Positions 50,651 to 64,000 of a stretch of 64,000 nt of DNA are shown here, one piece after another; positions within the stretch are counted from its first letter, which is position 1; each line of letters starts with the position of its first letter. The notes under the pieces were generated by a model. The model had not been told where the DNA came from. It saw only the letters and a list, made by a program, of their open reading frames with translations, and did not search any database. The DNA is taken from assembly GCA_963556495.2 (NCBI GenBank), contig OY747710.1:20336500-20400499 (forward strand), written 5' to 3'. The translations under genes and the position numbers were made by a program. This DNA is from Valencia hispanica. Its lineage: Eukaryota; Chordata; Actinopteri; Cyprinodontiformes; Valenciidae.

Positions 50651-50710
50651 AGATTGTTTCCACACCATGCCACAAAATGGTCCAACAGTGGCATGGTGTG
50701 GAAACAATCT
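50651..50710. repeat. Perfect 23-bp hairpin with 14-nt loop
   Basis: Arms are 50651-50673 and 50688-50710 (AGATTGTTTCCACACCATGC... and its exact complement). Weaker complementarity extends roughly 20 bases further out. It lies between the gapdh poly(A) site and iffo1. Confidence 0.9.
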
Positions 50711-50898
50711 CATCTATTGAATGTGAACAAAAATGACTTCAAGAGAAACAGAGCTAGGTTAGAGGTGGTGGAGGAGCATAAATACCTTCCGTGTTCTCAT
50801 GGATAGCAGACCAGTTTTAAAATAAAAAAAACACCACATTTTAAAACCATGTAACAACAAGAAAGGACACAAAGGCTTAAATCTCACAAACAAAGGAC

Positions 50899-50904
50899 TT
50901 TATT
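50899..50904 (-). terminator. gapdh poly(A) signal
   Basis: AATAAA on the minus strand, about 275 bases after the gapdh stop codon. This predicts a 3' UTR of about 300 bases. Confidence 0.8.
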
Positions 50905-51176
50905 CCACCACTGACTGCAGAGCACTGCAGACAGGAGAACTTTCACACCTTTACTCCATCCAACACAATAGGACAGAGAGTTCACCAAATAAAAAAAAGA
51001 ATTGGTCAACAGGTTAAATCGTTTATCATGTGGGACGTTTCCTCAGGCGTGTGATAAGGGTGAGGGTAGACCAGCAGATGGAACTAGGCAGTCACAGATC
51101 ATACATCTTGTACATTTATAACCCTGTATAAAAAAGGAGAACGAAGGCAACACTGAAGTTCAGTCAGCTGATTGGT

Positions 51177-56466
<5,290 letters not shown>

Positions 56467-56883
56467 TTTGCCTCGGTTGGTCTAGTCCTCTGAAAGAACA
56501 AGCAGAATTAACTAATTAATCTACAAACATCTTTAATTCATACTGCATTTCCTTTAAGGTAGAATTTTTTGTTTGTTGAAAGAAGCAGACTAGAAGAATC
56601 AATCAATCAATCTAGTAGAGCAATGGGAGTTTTAATTTAAGTGAAACAAAGACAGAGTCACTGCAAGCATGAAATAGGACAAAACAACAAAATTAAAGTT
56701 TAAATATTTAAAAGTTTCTAAAATTCATATTTCAAACTATTTAATGCCCATATGTTTTCAGATGCATTTAACCAACCATGCATGCTGTCAACAGGTGATC
56801 TGTATTAAAGTAAACTTGCAGCCTGCTAAATTCCTGCAGTTTCCTAACTAAAACTATTTAATGACTTGCTTGAAGGCATTTAC

Positions 56884-57025
56884 CGTTTGTGAGATGACTC
56901 AGTCTGTCCTTTCGACTCCGGGTGTGAGTGGGGAAGAGCAAAGTTTAACTGTGAGTTTTTATGATTGACCAGACCCTGAAGCCACGCCCCCCTTAGAAAC
57001 GGTCACTGATCCTTGCCACGCCCCT
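56884..57025 (-). promoter_or_regulatory. gapdh core promoter and noncoding exon 1
   Basis: Reading leftward there are two GC/CACCC-type boxes (GGGGCGTGGC at about 57025-57016 and GGGGGGCGTGGC at 56992-56981) and a TATA-like CATAAAAA at 56963-56956. The exon-1 sequence ends at donor AAACG|GTAAAT (56884/56883). It splices to the acceptor TTCTTTCAG ending at 56490, 23 bases before the ATG. The start site is expected near 56930. Confidence 0.65.
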
Positions 57026-57029
57026 TTCT

Positions 57030-58610
57030 GAATGTCAAGGTCGTTAACTACACAGTTTGAAAGTTCACTTTTATTCACGTTACTACCGTCTCATCCCTAT
57101 TCCCCTGCTCATATACCTAAATATTGTTATTATGTAATTTGCATAAGGTGCTGTGAAGTCTCAGAAGGCCTGATTTAGATGGCCACACCTTAAAGGCCTA
57201 ACATCATGGGCTGAAAAAAGACAGGGGTCCCCTGATGACCTTCTCAGTGAATGCAGCTACATGGAGCGAACGAATAGGTGGGGGGATCAAATCTCTGTCT
57301 TACTGACTGTGACATTTAATGTCCAAAGACCATGACCCTTCACTTGACTGACTCTGTAGCTGCTATTCTTTTCCTGCAGCTCCAATCCCCTCTGCAGAAG
57401 TCAAAAGTTGAAACCTGATTGCTCAATTTCGCTCACGTATGCGCACAGGAGCGTGCTTGAGTCCATTTACTCAGTTGAACTGTGGCTTTTGTGACGCTAT
57501 TTAGAAATACCTGAAAAGATGCAATGAAAGAAAGTTGTGTTTTCTTTTAAAGTCAGAATGCAGAGGCGCTGTGGAGGTGTGTGCAAGGGATCGTGCCTTC
57601 TGCTCCCAGATTAACTGCCTTCACTTCTGTTCCCCTGCACACAAAAACATGACAAGGCTCCGCCATGTCAGCTGCTGTTTCCACGTCTATTTTTGACTCT
57701 CTTTCCTGGCAACATTGTTGACATCAGAAAAGAAAGCTCTGCAGAGGAGACTAGAAAATGTCAAACCTGAATCATAACCATGTCAATTTGGACCAGGTCT
57801 GTGAGTTGTAACCTTCCCCAACAGCGTGGCGGCTCGTCAACACTGCATTCCTTGATCTAAATGGACAATAAAAATCCTATTTAAGAACTTGTGTTATCCA
57901 TCTTTTTGCAGAGGGCTTCAGACATATCCCAACTACTACCTTACTTTAAAACTAGAGACCTGTGGTGGGTTGCATGGCAGCTGTCCAGTGTTCAGGCATT
58001 GCTGAACTACCACAACCCTGAGTGCATGCATGCCAGTCTGTTTTAAAAAGCTTAAGGTCAAAGAGGGTAATTAAAGGTCAGGCTAAGATTAGACTCTGGT
58101 TTGCCGGCCAACTCCTGGCCCAAGTTATATTGAGTACTGTAAGTGCTGCCTCAATCAGATCACATGCTCCTTCTGTTCTACAACAGTGATACCCAAGGAA
58201 AGACATTTTACATCAGTAAAAAAGATATTTCTAAGGTTTTAGCAGAGAAACCCGGTATGATTCAGCATTTATGTGCTTTAGAGGCATTTTCCTTTTTCCT
58301 AATTGTTATTTGTGTTGCAAATGGTAAATTTTTTTATTTGCATCCATGCATATTGACCTAAAGCTACATTTCTACACCTTATTCACATATTAGCGAAACA
58401 GAACAAAGTCCAGATTGCAACACTGTGAGAAAAGAAATTGTTGTGTGCAGACTGTCTAACAGTGCCATCTTGTGTTGTGGCATAGATTCCCACCTAGTTC
58501 TCTTTTTTCTGTTTGTCAAAAAGGTTGTTGATGCAACCATTAAGTTCAAAGGCTCCAGGTAGGAAACACATGGCCTAATGTGCCAACCCTTCGAGTTCTA
58601 AGACCCATCC
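57030..58610. other. gapdh upstream intergenic stretch
   Basis: No gene, exon or clear repeat is seen. Human GAPDH has NCAPD2 upstream, but no NCAPD2-like coding sequence is present in this stretch. Confidence 0.5.
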
Positions 58611-58614
58611 CATG

Positions 58615-59990
58615 CTTGGTAAAAGTATTCATAGCTTTTACATTTTTTAACATTTTGTCATGCTCCAACCGCAAACCACAAAATGTGTTTTATTGGGATT
58701 TTATGAGACAGACTAACATAAAGTAGGTCAAAATCGTTAAGTGAAAGGAAAAATATACATGTTAGAAATCACTGATAAAATGTAAAAAGCTTACCATGCA
58801 CTTTTCATTCAGACCCCCGTCTACTATGATACCTCTAAATACACAATTAACAAACAAAGTAAACTATAGAGTCTACTTGTTTAATCTCTGCATCAATACA
58901 GATGATCTGTGGAGGTCTTAAGAGGTTTGTTAGAAAACATTAGTGAACAAACAACATCATCGAGACCAAAGAACACAGCAGCCAGGTCTCAGAGAAATAT
59001 GTCGAAAAATGTAAATCAGAGTTAAATCATAAAACAACATCCCGAACTTTGGAGATCACACAGTTCAATTCATCACTTGGAAATGGAAAGAGCATAAACC
59101 TAAAATGACAAACAAAAAGAGCATTAATCAGCGAAGCAGTCAAGAGGCCCATAATACCTGGAGAAGCTACAGAGTTCCACAGCTCAGGTGCAAAGATCTG
59201 TCAGCGAGATACGGATTATCATTTGATCCACAAATGTGACCTTCAATATGAACACTGGGTAAGAAAACAGCCACTACTGAAAGAGCCATAAGATTTTTTT
59301 AAATCCCATTTCTGTTTACCATAAGCCATTAAAAACGAACATGTGGAAAAATGTGGTCTGCACAAATAAGATCAAATTCAACTTTATAGCCAACATGCAA
59401 AGCATCTGTGGTGGAAAATCAAGAATGTGCACACAGCATCTCTACTGTTAAAGATGGGGGCGGTGGCAGCATCGTGCTGTGGGGCTGCTTTTCTTCAGCA
59501 GGGCAAGAGGAGCCGGTCCAACTTGATGGGAAGTTTGATTATCCTGGAAAGAAATCTATTAGTGGCTGCAAAAGATCTGAGACTCGAGAGGAGCTTCACC
59601 ATCAGGCAGGACGATGACCCTGAATTTACAGCCAGAGTTACAATGGAGGGATTTAGATTAAAGCATTTACATGTGTTGGAATGTCCCAGTCAAAGTCCAG
59701 ATCTAAATACAGCTGAGAATTTGTGGCCATACTTGAAAAATGTTGCTTAAAGACCTTCTTGATTCTAACCAGGAGGTAGTTCACAAAGATGAATGTTTAA
59801 ATATGTAATTCTTAGTATGTGCAAAGAATTTTGTCTCCAAAAAACAGGTCAGGTGTACCGTAATTGCAGCAAAAGGTGGTTTTACAGTCTTCTCACAGGT
59901 GATTTAATAAAAATGTAAACCACATTTTTCATATTTTCATTAGTAAAAAAGTATTCTGTGTTGGTCTAAGCTCTTTGTAAAACACATGCA
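58615..59990 (+). mobile_element. Degraded full-length Tc1-like transposon relic
   Basis: It starts with AAAGTATTCATAGCTTTTAC and a CACAAAATGTGTTTTATTGGG stretch, and ends near TTTTCATTAGTAAAAAAGTATTC (an imperfect inverted counterpart). Transposase remains lie between. The size, near 1.4 kb, suits a decayed Tc1 copy. Confidence 0.7.
59400..59750 (+). pseudogene. Tc1 transposase remnant
   Basis: Two frames share the match. ISTVKDGGGGSIVLWGCFSS (59408 frame) corresponds to [17 protein letters not shown]. After a shift, SFTIRQDDDPEFTARVTMEG and [20 protein letters not shown] (59427 frame) correspond to the QDNDPKHTA and [15 protein letters not shown] regions. The conserved PIE is TAE here. Frameshifts and the missing N-terminus mark it as dead. 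Confidence 0.85.
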
Positions 59991-60019
59991 ATTTGCAGTT
60001 TTTAACGCACAAAATTTGA

Positions 60020-60190
60020 AAAAGTTTCTCCTTTCGGCTGCTTTTCTCGGGGATTGCCACAGCGGACCACCTGCCACTCTGAGCCTCAACCAATCTGGTA
60101 TCACAGTCATTTTGGTGATCAACATATAAATCTTGGCTCAAGTTTTACATCAGATACCCTTCCTAACACAAGATTTAGTGTACCTCCCAG
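60020..60190. repeat. LINE-derived fragment
   Basis: TTTCGGCTGCTTTTCTCGGGGATTGCCACAGCGGA and the later GATACCCTTCCTAACACAAG resemble a widespread fish non-LTR element end (GTCGCCACAGCGGATCA type). Only a short piece is left. Confidence 0.5.
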
Positions 60191-60689
60191 TGGCTGGTTT
60201 TTTAAATGAAGGTTCAGTGGTTGGACTGCACAGTGGTCCAGGGGGGTGTTTGTGTGTGTGTGTCTGTGTTACCCTGTGATTGTGGGTATAAATAACTTTG
60301 GAAGACCATATACTAGCAAGAATAATTCAGAAGGAGTGAAAAGGAAAATAATTTGTAAAAAGTATTTTATATATGTCGTTATACAGTACTTCTGCAAGGT
60401 TTATTTTATGGAGTGAGGAGGCTGGAGGGGATTTGAAGCTGTGAATCAGAAGTCAGGTGTGGCATGAGCAAAGTCAATGTGACAAAGACAGAATCATCCT
60501 AATGATTAATAACAGAAATGCCTCCCTGCAGTTTCTGGGTGTTTTGCTTCGATGACATGCAAAACAAGTATCCAAAATGATCTGATGTCTTCAAGACATG
60601 AAGTTAGTTCATTCTTTTTTTTTTAAACAAAAACATTACCTTGTTTTGTAACCTTTAAGTGATTAAAAATAAAATCAATTAATTTCATT

Positions 60690-60960
60690 TTTAAAGGGCC
60701 ATTTCACAACACATATCATCTCAAGGCACTTTACAAGGAAAGCCATTTTAATTAAATCATACAAACATTCCAATAAGTTTAAAACTTTTCTGTCTAAGGA
60801 AACCCAGCAGATTGCATCGAGTCATTGACTTGCAGCATTCACTCCTCTTGAACGAACATATAGCGACAGTAGACATCTGCCTGCGTTGTGTCGTTGACTT
60901 CACAGCAATCCCTCATACTCAGTAAGTATGTAGCGACAGTGGAGAAAAACACCCCTTTAA
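60690..60960. repeat. Interspersed repeat with internal duplication
   Basis: A word of type GAACGAACATATAGCGACAGT / AGTAAGTATGTAGCGACAGTGG occurs twice, at about 60852 and 60920. It is preceded by CAAGGCACTTTACAAGG and CCCAGCAGATTGCATCGAGTCA. The layout is that of a common unclassified fish repeat. Confidence 0.5.
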
Positions 60961-61465
60961 CTTCCTGATAACTAAAAATCACAACTTTCTTTTATGAAAA
61001 AGCACTTCATGTCTGTGAAAATACTGAGTTCTGTTAAAATAACTGCTTTGTTCTGCTTATGCAAAAGAATTCAGCTTTGGACAACTGTGCCTAAAAGCTG
61101 GAGGACCTGTCACCAAATCCTGCAGACTAGACGGTTACATTTTGTAACTTGTGCTTTTTTCAGTCAACATGATTTCCTTCCAGTATGCAATAAACTTTTT
61201 AAATGATCATTTGGAAACTTCTCACTACATTTTCTGCTTTGGATTTAGGGATGTGTTTTTTTAACTGATGACTCATTAAAGTCATATTCAGGCTGCGTGG
61301 CTGCAGAGCGTAGCATCAACACTCCAGACTTGGATGGCTCTTATTTACTATGTTTTGCTACAGGCAAAGTGTGGGCATCAAGGCAGCTGATAAGGATTTT
61401 TATTTTCTTTCCCTTTGCTCACAAGATCTTATTCCAGATTTATTCCACTGGGGCTGGCTCACAGC

Positions 61466-63390
<1,925 letters not shown>

Positions 63391-63431
63391 TATACACATT
63401 ATATATATACATATATATATACATATATATA

Positions 63432-64000
63432 CACTCAACAAAAATATAAACGCAATACCTTTGTTTCTGCTCCCATTTTTCATGAGATGGACTTAAAGAT
63501 CTAAAATTCATTCCAGATACACAATATAACCATTTCTCTCAAACATTGTTCACAAATCAGTCTAAATTTGTGATAGTGAGCACTTCTGCTTTGCTGAGAT
63601 AATCCATCCCACCTCACAGGTGTGCCACATCAAGATGCTGATCTGACATCATGATTAGTGCACAGGTGTACCTTATACTGCCCACAATAAAAGGCCACCC
63701 TGGAATGTGCAGTTTATTGCTTTATTGGGGTCTGGGGACTCAGAACCGGTCAGTATCTGGTGTGACCACCATTTGCCTCATGCAGTGTAACACATCTTCT
63801 TCGCATAGAGTTCGACAGATTGTCAATTGTGGCCTGTGGAATGTTGGTCCACTCCTCTTCAATGGCTGTGCGAAGTTGTTGGATATTAGTGGGAACTGGT
63901 ACACGCTGTCGTATACGCCGGTCAAGCACATCCCAAACATGCTCAATGGGTGACATGTCCGGTGAGTATGCTGGCCATGCAAGAACTGGGACATTTTCAG
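63432..64000 (-). mobile_element. Tc1-like transposon, cut by the window edge
   Basis: It starts after a TA at 63430-63431 with CACTCAACAAAAATATAAACGC, the terminal repeat of a widespread fish Tc1-like family. An untranslated ~300-bp end follows, then transposase coding on the minus strand running off the right edge. Confidence 0.88.
63750..64000 (-). CDS. Tc1-family transposase, C-terminal part
   Basis: Open from the window edge to a TGA at 63752-63750 (about 83 residues visible). It contains VLAWPAYSPDMSPIEHVWD, with the third catalytic acid (E of PIEH), then DRRIRQRVPVP, AIEEEWTNIPQ and the C-terminus ANGGHTRY. No break is visible in this part. Whether the whole gene is intact lies outside the window. 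Confidence 0.88.
   Translation of the reverse strand, partial: ENVPVLAWPAYSPDMSPIEHVWDVLDRRIRQRVPVPTNIQQLRTAIEEEWTNIPQATIDNLSNSMRRRCVTLHEANGGHTRY

Overview
The window looks like nuclear DNA from a teleost fish. Genes are split by GT-AG introns, Tc1/mariner-type transposons of several ages are abundant, tRNA-derived SINE and LINE pieces typical of fish recur, and a locus resembling part of human 12p13 (CD27, IFFO1, GAPDH) can be read. The order or species cannot be fixed from sequence alone.

Layout. 1-7.5 kb: no confirmed gene. It holds a degraded LINE reverse transcriptase piece, a short minus-strand transcription-unit-like or LTR-like structure at 3.1-3.65 kb, a 2.1-kb very GC-rich, C/A-skewed block at 3.8-5.9 kb, and an exon-like ORF with its own acceptor and poly(A) signal at 6.1-6.5 kb. 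7.6-16.9 kb: a plus-strand TNF-receptor-superfamily gene that is CD27-like, with six coding exons and 232 aa. 17.1-25.6 kb: a second CD27-like receptor on the minus strand, with eight coding exons and about 289 aa, convergent with the first. 26-29 kb: a Tc1 fossil and a nearly complete Tc1-like transposon with one nonsense codon. 33.3-49.2 kb: iffo1 (intermediate filament family orphan 1) on the minus strand, nine coding exons, with several repeats in its introns. 51.2-56.9 kb: gapdh on the minus strand, eleven coding exons plus a noncoding first exon and a recognisable promoter. 58.6-64 kb: a transposon-rich end with a degraded Tc1 relic, a ~290-bp (TA)n tract, a Tc1-like element with an intact DD34E transposase ORF, and the 3' part of a third Tc1-like element cut by the window edge.

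The two receptors are single-pass type I membrane proteins with cysteine-rich extracellular repeats. Both have short tails carrying a PxQE TRAF-binding-type motif and no death domain, as expected for lymphocyte costimulatory receptors. gapdh (glycolysis) and iffo1 (nuclear intermediate-filament-like protein) are unrelated housekeeping or structural neighbours held by conserved synteny. All exon structures were assembled by hand from splice signals, reading-frame continuity and recognised protein similarity; no database search was possible. The least explained features are the GC-rich block, the exon-like ORF at 6.1 kb, a set of short-loop perfect or near-perfect hairpins, and a degenerate ~150-bp tandem array next to iffo1.
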